A stretch of 60,000 nt of DNA from Polytrichum commune. Taxonomy: Eukaryota > Streptophyta > Polytrichopsida > Polytrichales > Polytrichaceae. The stretch's first letter is position 1. Each line of letters begins with the position of its first letter. Of the stretch, positions 1 to 11,370 are shown in pieces. Made by a program: the position numbers and the translations under genes. Where the stretch lies: positions 3,102,001 through 3,162,000 of the forward strand of contig OX485803.1 of assembly GCA_950295325.1 (NCBI GenBank), read 5' to 3'. The notes below the pieces were generated by a model. It made no database searches, was not told the origin of the DNA, and was given only the letters and a program-made list of their open reading frames with translations.

Positions 1-39
1 TGTTGTGTTCTAGGGTTGATTGTTTTTAGTCTAGCTGGA

Positions 40-1267
40 CCAAAGCATGTTTCTATTCTAGTTTTCTTTTGTTGAGAATGATGTGTGTTAGTATCTTATG
101 GCAATTTTGGAGAATGTTTCTATTAGATGGTGGATTTTGATAGTGCGGATTTGTAAGTCTCATGTATGTTTAATGTTAGTGGTGTGTATGGTTCCTCTTA
201 TGCCTATGTGATGATGATGGGTGGTAGTACCTTCCAGCCTTGTTGTGTTAGTAGTGGTTGAAGGATGACAAAGTTATTTAATTTCTAGGGTATAGCTACC
301 GTGGGGAATATGCCATTGCAATATGTAAACTCAAATATTTGTACTTTGAGGTTGGGGCTAGATTTGAAGGGTGGTTTGATTGTGGCAGGGCTGCTAGTAT
401 GCATGATCTTAGTCAGGTAGAGCATTTACATCATGGGAAATAACATGTACATAGGAGAAACCATGATGATATGGTGTTTTTAGGTGTGTTGTCTCTTATT
501 TTTCTGGCATCTTTAAGGGGAAAGCATTGTGTCGTGGGGATGGCTAGTAGTGTGTTGGCTAGTGCATGAGTTGCTTTTGTTGTGTTGGTTGGTCCACAAA
601 TTGTTTACGTGTTTGTTTTTGTAGCAAGATATTAGGCACAACCATGTATCGTGTTAGTGGGATGTACATAGGTTGCATAGTGGGGTATGCCTTGTTTAAG
701 GACATGTTTTTTGGTAGTCACCTAAGTATCTACCATATTGGAATTTAAGGATGTGTGTGGTTTGTGCATCAGTGATCTAGGGGGTGTCCCAAAAAAGGTT
801 GGGCCATTTTAATCGAAAACCATTATTGAAGAGCCATTTGTTTACCTATGGTAGGGTGTTTTTGGCTTATGATGAGATTAGTGCACTTTCACATTCTTTC
901 TTGATACATCTTTTGAGGTTGAGGATCGATTTGTCATGTTGGATGGAAGCCACTACGGTGTATGGTGTCCGATAAGGTGGAAGGTGGTGGTCATGACACA
1001 TGCTTCTTATGCTCCTCTTTTGGGTAGTTTGTTGGCCTCATCATACCTAGGATGCCTAATCTTACAGATGTATGTTATAGTCACACATTTGATAACCAAG
1101 TGCTCATTCAAGCAAAGAGCATTTCCATCAATTACTATGTGCTTTTCTATCCACGTAGAGAATATTTCACTCATAAACTCCAATTTATGTCCACGACCAT
1201 ACCTATTATGTCCCATAAATAGCTTGAGTAGGTGGATGTCTCCTTCATAACACAACTCGTTGTCCAC
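40..1267 (-). pseudogene. Decayed LINE-like retroelement 3' region (older copy)
   Basis: Read on the minus strand, this stretch gives a broken protein that runs parallel to the clearer copy at 26227-26929. Matching blocks include FEFTYC (about 350-330), a GWK segment near 220 and NKRKL near 75. Further upstream (1267 down to about 750) one frame stays coherent through three stop codons and includes TWIEKHIVIDGNA. At least three stops and one frameshift rule out function. The order of blocks (zinc-binding-like segment, then a segment resembling a PD-(D/E)xK nuclease) suggests the end of a non-LTR retrotransposon ORF. That assignment rests on remembered family patterns and is not verified; the similarity between the two copies is seen directly. 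Confidence 0.55.
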
Positions 1268-1818
1268 TCTCTTCTCACTAATTATGTGGTATGTAACTTA
1301 AACTTTGTGTATATGAAGGATTTTGGTGATATGGTCCCTTGCAACACCCCCCCCCCTCGTTCTCTTGCTAGTTATGCAATTGAATACAATTGAGGTAATC
1401 AATTTGATTTTTATGTTCTCCAACTTCCACTGATTAGATTTACACAACATAATTTTTTTGTAGCTAGTTATGAAGAAGCACTAGCAACACTTGGATTGAA
1501 AATCAAACTTCCCTTGATATGGTTGTGCTTATCGGAAGTGAATGGTTATTGATTTCTCAACTACATACATAGGTCCTCTCAATTGTGTTCACTGTTAGTG
1601 TAAAGTAGTCAAATAGAAATTAAAGACATGGTCCAAATCTTTTTTAAACACGTGTCTTTATGATGATTGTTCTTTGATCCTCACCAAACCATACACAAAT
1701 CAAATATAGGAGTTTGATTAAGACAAGTAACCGAATAACACCCGCATACCTTACATGCATTTTGAGGAAGTATTTTGACAGGTTGTAATCGTAACCCTCC
1801 GTTCTTTGTGGGTCCATC
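1268..1818. other. Intergenic, no gene seen
   Basis: AT-rich spacer between the LINE-like relic and the hAT relic. It includes a short C-run near 1346-1355. No coherent reading frame or repeat structure was recognised. Confidence 0.5.
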
Positions 1819-1826
1819 CTTGGAAG

Positions 1827-2574
1827 CATTGTTTAATATTGAAGTCTTCAACACTTGCCAAATGCCATTTTGGCCGTCTTTTTTTAATTTAATTATTTAT
1901 TTTTCACTTCACTTCAATGTGCTCTGCAAAGTTTTCTCTAGTCACATTGAAGTCCACTCCAAAAACTGCGTATCACAAAATACAATGGCTGCAATTTGCA
2001 AATAGAAACATAGTTGGACTCCAATCTTGACACTCTAGTAGACACTTCCAAATTCCAATAACTCCTACAATTTCGACTCTACAACTTCGACTCGACACTA
2101 ACTGCGAACTTCAACTTGGCAAGCACAACTATATGTGAATGTGGATTTTCCAAACATAATTGGGTGAAGAGTGATTGCAGAAGTTTATCGAAACTCGAAA
2201 CATTAAATGCATTGATGCGAGTGTCATTATGCGGTCTTCCGATGAAAAATATGGACTGGGCTAAAATTTTTGACGCTTGGAAATCGACCAAGAACTGGAA
2301 GACTTTGCCTTTGGAGTTGGATGATGATTAAGTCCATTATGTAAGGAATCTAAATAATTTTAGTGCATCGTTTTATTGCACATACTTCTTGAATATAGCC
2401 AGACGTCATATCATTTTCATATTCAATACAAAACAGCCAATATCAAGTTAGTTTTTAAAAAATAATTTTTTTAAGGTGAAGTGTTGCAAAAAAGTTTGAA
2501 AGTTTGAGTGAAGTGTGATCACTTTGAAGCCCTTCACATTGAAATGCATGTGCACACTTCAAACTTCAACAATG
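1827..2574 (+). mobile_element. Small hAT element relic with TIRs and 8-bp target duplication
   Basis: The left end CATTGTTTAATATTGAAG (1827-1844) and the reverse complement of the right end (2557-2574) match at 15 of 18 positions. The flanks CTTGGAAG (1819-1826) and CTTGGGAG (2575-2582) are a 7/8 match, the 8-bp target duplication size of hAT transposons. Inside, 2116-2331 on the plus strand keeps the C-terminal hAT dimerisation region, with the motif CECGFSKHNWVKS and an LNALMRVSL helix, ending in a natural stop. The rest of the transposase is gone, so this is a non-autonomous deletion derivative, related to the longer element at 27819-29643. Confidence 0.8.
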
Positions 2575-2582
2575 CTTGGGAG

Positions 2583-3361
2583 CATCCGAAGGCTGGTCAA
2601 ATTCGGTAGAAGTGAACGTTCTGGTCAATCTTGGTGACGCTTTTTGACTTTAGACCTCTACCAATGTACAAAAGTCTCCTCAAAGGGGAGATGAAACTCG
2701 CACTATGGTTACCTCATTAGAGTTCATTTAACAATATCATTGATGTTTATACCACCCACAGCTATAGAAGTCATGGCAAATTACACTGGTCATCCCATTT
2801 AGCGAGGGTGGGCTAATAGTGCACGTGGGAAATTAGTGAAGGTGATATTAAATTTCTCAACGCTATGAAATTAGTGTCACTAGAATATATAGGTTTCAGG
2901 AACTTATTAAAGGTCCAAGTGTTAGTAATTCTCAATACGAGTTCTCTTTAATTTCTTAATGTTAAGAGATGTCTCAAGAGTGAGTGGTGCTGATTGAAAA
3001 GAAGAAGAAGAAAGCTCTTTGAGATCACCAAAGCAAATTATGCACTCTACAAACACCTTAGAACACACATTAATTTTCTTAAAAGGAATGATAAATGAAC
3101 ATGTGTTCACGAATTTAGTGTCAATCACTCGACAAATGTTCCAACCCTCACTAATTTTGAGATTTGGCAAAATAATGCGTGTTTCGGGAGTTAATACCAC
3201 ATGCAATCAATGGGATAAGCACTGTAATGATGAAATGGTGACCTAGGACTTGCTTGTACCCAAAAATGACCAGCAAATTGCCGATTGGCATTGAAGGGCT
3301 CAAATCAACGGGACATGGAAACGCACCCCAGCGTTCACTTTATCTTAAACAAAAACTCCAA
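2583..3361. other. Intergenic, no gene seen
   Basis: Spacer between the hAT relic and the minisatellite. It holds a short GAA run near 3000-3012 and no coding segment I can support. Confidence 0.45.
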
Positions 3362-3510
3362 ATCTTCGTTCCATCCTTCGTTCCTTCATTCGATCTTCGT
3401 TCCATCTTTCGTGCCTTCATTCGATCTTCATTCCATCCTTCGTTCCTTCATTCGATCTTCGTTCGGTCTTTCGTTCCTTCAATCGACCTTCGTTCGATCT
3501 TTCGTTCGAG
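3362..3510. repeat. 31-bp minisatellite, about 4.8 copies
   Basis: Units of 31 bp, each starting ATCTTCGTTC or a close variant, repeat head to tail. Because 31 is not a multiple of 3 and the unit lacks stop codons, several frames stay open here and give false ORFs rich in F, S, R and I. The array lies about 1.1 kb upstream of the DHQ-SDH start codon, in or near its promoter. Confidence 0.85.
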
Positions 3511-4609
3511 GGAGGTTGGGAGTGCGGCTTCAAAAAGTTTGACTAAGGGAATCATTCGACGCCATCGCCGCCTGCCTCTGGCAACTTTCTTTCACCGAAG
3601 GGTCGTACGCAAGTGTGCTCTCTAACATTTCTGTCACCTAAGGATGCATTGATGCTTGGCACATAACGATTCTTGGTGTTGCAGAGCTAAATTCTTGTTC
3701 GACATCTTCGTTGTTGCTGTCTTCTTCTTCTTCTTCTTCCTTCTACTAGACTTCAGGTATCTCCACTTATCGAGGTTTTATCTGTTGCGACGCCACTGCA
3801 ATTTAGGTTTGTACATGAACGATTGAACTGGTTGCGTTTTGCTCTGTTTTTTTGGTTCCTCTCTTTCTCGTATTCGGCAAAATGCGTGCAATTGTAGTGG
3901 AGTATCCCGGAAAGCCGCTTCAAAGCTGTCTGCTCTGGTGCTCTCAGAGTGTTTTCAGTGTTCAATGAGACAACGGGAATTTAGAGCTAGGAGGAAAAAT
4001 TTACACCATTATAAATTATAATGGTGGTCAATCTGCTTAGTGATGAACAGGAATGTCTGTATTAACCGGACTCGTCGATTACTATTATAGATTCTCTGTT
4101 TGTGACAATTCCAAGAGCGTCGGTAGAAATTTATTCGTCCGTTGTGAGATGACAAGGCTAGCGGTATTTACAGTGATACAGATAGCGTTCTTAGCACTGC
4201 CATCAACTTGGAATGTGTTGATGCTGCTTTCTTGTTAACATAGATCTCGAGGGGAAAATTGATTCGAAGCTGGGATGTGGTTATAATGCACTGGTTATGC
4301 AAACCGATATTTTATTTGCTATTATAGACGATAGATATAGTCGTCTTCAATGGTAAATTAGATACTCTTGCGATCCCCAATGTTGTTAAGGAGGTAATTT
4401 ATTATTCAAGTGGTTGGCAGCTTGTGTACATGATAATAATCGATGACTTGTGTGGTGCTGTCCACCAAATGCGAAGATTGCCATTCTGTGCAACCTACAG
4501 TCTGAGGGTGGAGAATGTAGATAATGCTCTTGCAAAATAGTTCTTATAGCCGGTTAATGGAAGGAGTTTTAACATAATCTTTGTGCTGTTCTCATGTGAA
4601 GCTTGCAAA
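3511..4609 (+). promoter_or_regulatory. Probable promoter and 5' leader of DHQ-SDH
   Basis: The sequence turns GC-richer after the minisatellite (3511-3640), then shows a CTT-rich pyrimidine stretch at 3716-3745, typical of plant 5' leaders. A possible 5'-UTR intron could start at the GTATCT near 3758 and end at the AG before CTTGCAAAATG (about 4602). An in-frame stop at 4547-4549 blocks any unspliced upstream extension of exon 1. Transcription start and intron are inferred from composition and splice-site appearance only. Confidence 0.35.
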
Positions 4610-7600
4610 ATGCTGATTGAAACTGACGCAGAGCGAGAGGGGAAAAATCCAGGACAAGCAATGCCGCCAGAAAGATGTCTTATTTGTGTTCCTCTTATCG
4701 CCAAAACTGTTCCGGAGATGATTTTACAGATGGAAATGGCCAAAACCAATGGTGCTGATGTAGTGGAGTTGCGTGTGGATCACATCAGTGGCTTCGATGC
4801 GGCTACTGACCTACCCAGTTTGTTGAATGCCAGGCCATTGCCAGTTATAGTCACTGCACGGTAATAGACATCCAGTTTATGAATTCAGTCGTGATCTCTG
4901 TTGCTGATTCTCACTAGCCCTCACATTTCACAGAATTAGATTTCTATTATTAGATCAACAGGTGTTTCTTCTCTACATTAAAGAATGCACCTCTAGCCGG
5001 AACCTTGCAGCCACGCATGTTAGCCCTGAAACTTGATCATGTAGCAGCATGCCCGTTTTGATGCTTATGATGTCAAAATATTGTAATCCAGTGAGAACGT
5101 AATGTAGGTAATAGGTAATTGTTCATACCCAGTATGATATAGGTCACTGTTGGACACTTGTGATCGGTAGTCATCGGGTGAAATTACTCTAATCTGTGGT
5201 TCAACCTAGACAGAGAAGTTGCAGCTGGTTCGCCTTCAATTTTATTTAGAGTTTGTCTTTGCATTTAGGATTCAAAGATTACATAGGATTTGCTGGGCCG
5301 AGTATGTGAATTTGCGGGCTGTGCAGGGCAGAGTGGGAAGGGGGAGAGTGGGAGGGTGATGAAGAAACAAGGCAAAACTTGTTGCATGCAGCTTTTGAAC
5401 TTGGAGCTGAGTATATCGATGTGGAACTAAAGGTTTGCTGTTTGTTTACTCAAGTCTTCACTTTTCTATTGCAACAAGAAAACGAACTATACTGGGAGTA
5501 TGTTTCAGTAATGTTGAAGCTCCATCTTGCTCCATCTTGCTCCATCTGCAAGGACTGATTGGACATCAGAATGAATCCCTCACCTATGAATTGCAAGTTT
5601 GACTCAAGATACCTTAATATTCACGATGTGTTCTTGGACCTCATTGCAGGTTGCGAAGGAATTTATCTGTAAAGCAAAAGGCAGCAAGAAGGTTTCTCAG
5701 ACAAAGATCATTGTTTCGAACCATAATTGGGAAACCACCCCTTCAAAGGATGAGATTCATGGCCTTCTCACACAAATGCAGTCTACTGGAGCAGATATTA
5801 TAAAATTTGTTACAACAGCTCAAGATATCACAGATGTGTCTCGTGTACTGGAGATACTTGCTCATTCTCAAGTGAGTATCTAGTCTCGACATTTTAAACA
5901 GTCTTTGAGACTCTTGGATGAAGTGGATTTTCCTGTGCTATACTGTACAGGTGGTTGTTATTCTAATGTCCATTTTGTGTACATCCTACGAAGTGTGTCA
6001 GTATATATTTAATCAGACTCAATAGTGGATGGAAATATCCAAGTAGTAGGATGCCGGGGCGTGAAATTGCAATGTGCCTCAGGTGTGATGTCTACTACTA
6101 TTCTTACAGTCTGGTCATATGTGTGCAGCTTCCCTGTGCATTTATATAGCCCTCTGGATTTTGAGTACCAAAGGATGAGATTTTGCCATTCTAGCTCTAG
6201 TATGCTTTCTCAATTGTTATGTAGAAGAGCTCATTATGAATATTATGTCTATCACTTCAGATGCCAACAATTGCATTAACAATGGGACCAAAAGGGATGC
6301 TTGCTCGTCTATTGGCTCCAAAATTTGGTGGCTACTTGACCTTTGGTGCTTTGAGTAAAGGTCAAGAATCAGCACCTGGACAACCGACAGTACAGGAATT
6401 GGCCCAAGTGTACAGGTAAAGGTCCCCTCTGTGTCTTCAACCTGTTCCTAATTACCAGAAATTGCTGCCTACAGTTAGTGCTCAATCTTGAGAGCTATAT
6501 GCTTTACTCTGGTTCCTTCCTATCTTAATGTGTTCCAGTTCTGAATCAACTACTCACACATCTCTTACTTTAACACAGCTAATGGAACAAGTATTTCATG
6601 TAACAATTCGCTGTGATATGGTTGATATGACTTGACAGGGTTGGGCATGTGGGGCGAGATACAATGGTGCTTGGCATAGTAGCCAACCCTGTGTATCATA
6701 GCAAAGGCCCTTTACTACACAATGCTGCCCTTCAAAAATGTGGAGTGGATGGAGTCTATGTCCCCTTTCTTGTTGAGAATTTTGAAGATTTTTTGAGGGT
6801 TTATAATGCCCCTGATTTTCATGGATTCAGGTTCGAAGGAATCAATTTCACTGGAGACTTGTTCACTCAATTCCTTGATTTGTTTGTGTTGCTTTCTGTT
6901 CACCTGCATTATGTCAAGCAAACTACCTACATGTTCCTTTTAAGGAATCTGGATCAGACTGGAAAATAGTGAAGAATTAATTGGTGACGAGTGCTTTTTA
7001 CAAACTGCTTCAAAGGGCTCTTGGGCAATGCTGGTCCCTGTGTGCGTTATGAACAGCCTTTTTCAACCTTTTGTGTTGGGGCGTTGACAGTATTTCAATA
7101 CCACATAAAGAGGAGGCGCTCAGATTGTGTGATGTAGTTGATCCTGTTGCTAAGGTTGGTACTCAGTCTGATATTCAAATTTTCTTTTCTCTGGGACAAC
7201 TCACAATGATCCTTTTTGCTTACCTTATTGAAGAGGTTTATTCCATACTTGTTCAATAAACATCAAGTACCATGTATTGGATGAAGTGCATACCTCACTA
7301 ATTGCGAAGAATCCCTTACTGATATGATACTTTGGTGACAGTCAGTGCACTTCTAAATGAAATCATGGCACCTCATATTGACACTCTCAATAACTGACAT
7401 ATGGGGAGGTTTCACACTGTTTTCCCCTCTATTCTTAACGCAATAAATGCTTTACCTGTTATTTATGGCTCGAAAGTTTGAAAACTAATGATTAGGATAT
7501 CAGATCAAATAACCCTGAGCAAACATTTTATTCTCTTGTTTTGTCACCATCACCATTAGTGTTGGAATGTTGTGGGATGTACCAGGACATTGGGGCTGTA

Positions 7601-9482
7601 AACACAATTGTGCGAGGAGCTGATGGGAGGCTTTATGGCTACAACACAGACTGTGATGGTGCCCTCTCAGCCATTGAGGATGGCCTGCGCAATAAAGGTC
7701 AATTATTCCTGATTAATATCCTCAATTTTGCATACAATAATATTGAACTCTATAGATTTTTGAAATACCAACTGAAAGTCATATTTTCTTGCTCCTAACT
7801 GTACACCTCGAGTTTCTCATTTTGTGCAATACTTGGTGCTGTTTAACGTAAACATTAGGAAAGAAAATAGAGGAAGGAGTTGGAAATTTACTAATGGACT
7901 TGAACTGATTTAACCTGGGGGAGTACTTACACTCATTGCTTATTACATTTTTGCGTAACTTCTGCTGAGAGTAACAAACATTCTACAGGGCTTGCATCTT
8001 GCGACGAGTCTCCTTTGAAAGACAAGCTTGTTGTGGTAATTGGAGCTGGTGGTGCTGGGAAAGCACTGGCTTATGGGGCTAAAGTAAGGGGTGCCCGGGT
8101 TGCTGTTGCCAACCGTAATTTTGGTACCCACTTGAAGCCTTGCACTGTTTAGGGAGTTTTAAATTTCATGACAAGTACCTTGTGTACATCCAACTAATGG
8201 TCATCATTTGGTTCTTAAGCTAGGGCCAAAGTATTAGCGGATGCAGTAGGAGGGGAGGCAATTGAACTGGATAAGCTGGGCGACTTCCATCCAGAAACTG
8301 GAATGATACTTGCAAATAGCACATCTGTGGGTATGCAACCAGATATAGGCATGTCCCCCATTCCCAAGGTTCGTCTCTCGTATCCTAGAAATGGAGTCCC
8401 ATCTCTCCAGTGTAAATTGATGGAGCTCTTTATGGGCTTCCACGGCGATCTGTATCTTGATTTATACGTATAGAGGAGTGTTTGTCATATCTAGTGGAGG
8501 TTTGGGAGAGCCCTTCTTTTATCACCATAGAACATTGAGAAACAGTCTTGCATGAGGAAATGCTCTTAGGTTACACTGCCCATCAAATTTGACTTTCTTT
8601 ATTGTTTCTTCAACAGAAAAATAATGGTATTAAACCTGAACCAAGCGGAAGGCTCACAATTACAAACATGTTTTTAAGGATCGTTTGACCCCTCTGGAAT
8701 GAACCTATTCCAAATACATCTGTCTTCTGTTGTATGCATGTGTACATTGTAATCAGGTTTGTACAATTGCTTCTCTCTGACAAGGAAATGACATGCATAT
8801 GACCAGGAAGCATTAAGTGCATACAGCCTGGTATTTGATGCTGTATATACACCAAAAGAGACCCAACTTCTGAAGGATGCGGCTGAGGCAGGAGCAGTTA
8901 CTGTGGTAGGAGAGGAAATGTTCTTCCGGCAGGCATTTGCCCAGTTTGAGCTTTTCACTGGCATTTCTGGTTAGTGCAGGGGTCTCTCAGGCCTCATCTC
9001 ACCCCATCGTGCTTCTTTTTTCAATGCAATTGTATTTTGTGAAAATCTCTTCAGCTGTCCAGGTTTTTTTGTCAAGGTTGTAAGGAAGTGGAAGTGGAAG
9101 TCAGATGTTCCTACCAGTAAGTGTGCCAACCAGTGGGTAACAGCAGCTTTTGCTCAGTGAGTGGTCATTTCTGTAGTTGGTCTTCTCTTAATAGTGTAAC
9201 TTTGCCTACTTCTTGCACGAGCTATAATTTGTGAAATCTTTGTTGTAGGTTACATCATGTAAAATGCACACATGGGAATGACCGGATTTAGAAATAAACA
9301 TGCATTTGGAGCTTTAGAAGCAACCTTCATAATTTTATCAGAGAATGGTTGTCTTTTGTAATATAATGAACACATGGTGTCAATTGTGCGCAGCACCAAA
9401 GCAAGTCATGCGTGACGTGCTTTCAAAGGGTGGAGTTCCTTGGAAAGGTATTGTCACAGGACACGTACAATTTCTTTTGTAA
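4610..9482 (+). CDS. DHQ-SDH: Bifunctional 3-dehydroquinate dehydratase/shikimate dehydrogenase, 11 exons
   Basis: Fused enzyme for steps 3 and 4 of the shikimate pathway, normally in plastids: 3-dehydroquinate to 3-dehydroshikimate, then NADPH reduction to shikimate. Exons: 4610-4860, 5327-5432, 5650-5871, 6261-6415, 6639-6830, 7091-7154, 7586-7697, 7989-8123, 8220-8368, 8807-8969 and 9394-9482. All phases close, giving 545 aa. The type I dehydratase domain (about 30-240) has the catalytic His in SNHNW (H144) and the Schiff-base Lys in IIKFVTT (K171). The SDH domain (about 250-535) has SIPHKE (K315), NTDCDG (D352), the nucleotide loop GAGGAGKA (386-393) and AVYTP (Y476). The shikimate-site motif reads VYHSKGP (263-269), where Arabidopsis has VSHSKSP. 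Only about 25 residues precede the conserved core, so no transit peptide is visible and an upstream coding exon is possible. The C-terminus reads through a possible donor at 9448 to a stop at 9480; alternative splicing there would change the last residues. Confidence 0.93.
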
Positions 9483-11370
9483 AACCATCCAATTATAAGC
9501 TTCAAATTTAATTAGCCAACCTAGATCTTGCAATCATCATCAAGAACTGGAATTCAGATGTTACCTTGAGGGGGCTATCAAACATTTTGATGTCTCCATT
9601 TGCACTGGCCTTTATCATGCACACTATTTGCATTCGTTGCTCCTGACTTTCCTCCTTGTGACTTATGTTGCTAGTGTGATCATGAAGGACTTGCAACACA
9701 AAAGGTGGATAGTGAAGGAATGGCCGGGGAGAAAATTGTAATGTTTTTCATGCTGTTTTTCAGGGTTCCCATGTACTGGTTTAGATATCAAAGCTCAACA
9801 GTCATCTGCCATGTGTTTCATCGGTAAGAAAAGCACTCTGGGAGGAGCACTCGAGGTGAGGCCAAACCTGCGAGTGCCCAGGGTTTCATTGAACACTTTG
9901 CGATCAGGTGTTTTGCCCATAACATCCTTATTCAGGCAATTCCAAACCCCAGTTTCAAGTATGGGTGCTGTAGCTCGGTTCTTTTAGTTTGGTATTCCTA
10001 GCACTACAATTTGTACTTAGGGCACCCTTCCATGTACCAGTCATTCCGCTGAAGCAAAATAGAGTTCACCAACGAAGCTTTCGCCAGTATCTTGAAGCAT
10101 TTTTTGGCTGAGGGCTCCATGTGGAGTCGGGGGGCCAAAATGTGAAATAGTAAATTTGCCTTGTTGTCCAACATGCAAGTTGGAATGGCAGTCCTCACAC
10201 TTACCCTTTTTGAATGTTGCATGACTAGATTGATTGAACTTTTAATCTTGAGATGCTAGAAAAATGAGATGAAATTTGTAAATTATGAAATTTTTGGGAA
10301 AGGTTTGAATGATAAGAATAGCTACATGAAATAATTCAATGTAAAATACAACAATTTGGGGTCTACACCAACACGTTTATGAAGATTAAGTTTTGTCCAC
10401 TCCAATGAAAGTTATGAATTTCTGGGTTCCGGAAAAAAGAGGTGGTCAAGTCCCTTCCTCAAACTTCAACTATTCCCGACAGTTGTGCTGGTCGCTGACT
10501 TTTGTTTTCTGGGGAAGATTAGTGCACACTTCCATGTGGAGGGTCCAAATTTTTGTTATCTCGTGGTTTTTGCCGCCTTTGCTGGCACATGGAAGTGTGT
10601 TCTTAGTCCATTCCTCCAAATTGGTTGCACCTCAACATTGAATCTTTGGGACATTCAAAGGTAATAATCTGCCTGAGATGCTTCACCCTCAGATGCAAGT
10701 GGTTACTAAGCGGACGAAAACAAGTTGTAGTCATTTCTGTGATGACGTATGGCATTGGTGACTTGTGAGTGGTGAGTTGCAAACTACAGTGCTAGGTCAA
10801 AATTTTGGAGCATTGACCTGTGCAATATGACATCCTGAACAGCCACCACATGTAAGAGCCCTTGGTGTTTTGTGCGTTTGTAAATTATGTTGGTTACAGC
10901 TTTTCACTGAAATTTTGAACAGAAAACTTGCACCAGGGCATGACAGTGTAGCGAATGGCATGTTTAGAATGGAAGTGATGCCTCCAAGCCAAGATAACTT
11001 GGTTATATGCACATCAAATGAGCATGTTCCACACGAATGTGGTGTTTTATGTAAATGCAGATAGGGTATACTCACACTTGACACACATTGATATATGGCT
11101 TACTAATCCTTAAAGAATGGCTTGCATGATTATTAGGGCTTCTATAACATAGACATTTCATGTGATGGTTTATGACATTGTGAAGTGTTGCATCATATGA
11201 GCAATTTGGCCATAGGAGTGTAGATTGTGTTTGTTCAAGAGCTGTCAATCAACATTCTAGCAACCCCATTTTGTGATACAATTCTACTTCACGAGGCAAC
11301 CCTCCATGTAATTTAGACACATCACTATTGAAACTGAAGCCTGATGAAATAAGCATTACAGTACATGATT
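9483..11370. other. Intergenic / 3' region downstream of DHQ-SDH
   Basis: It probably includes the DHQ-SDH 3' UTR. An acceptor-like pyrimidine tract ending in CAG near 9762 could start an alternative last exon. Nothing else with coding character was recognised. Confidence 0.4.

Noticed and set aside
3254-3625. Overlapping plus-strand ORFs rich in F, S, R and I
   Set aside because: They are produced by the 31-bp stop-free minisatellite read in successive frames. There is no domain or splice context.
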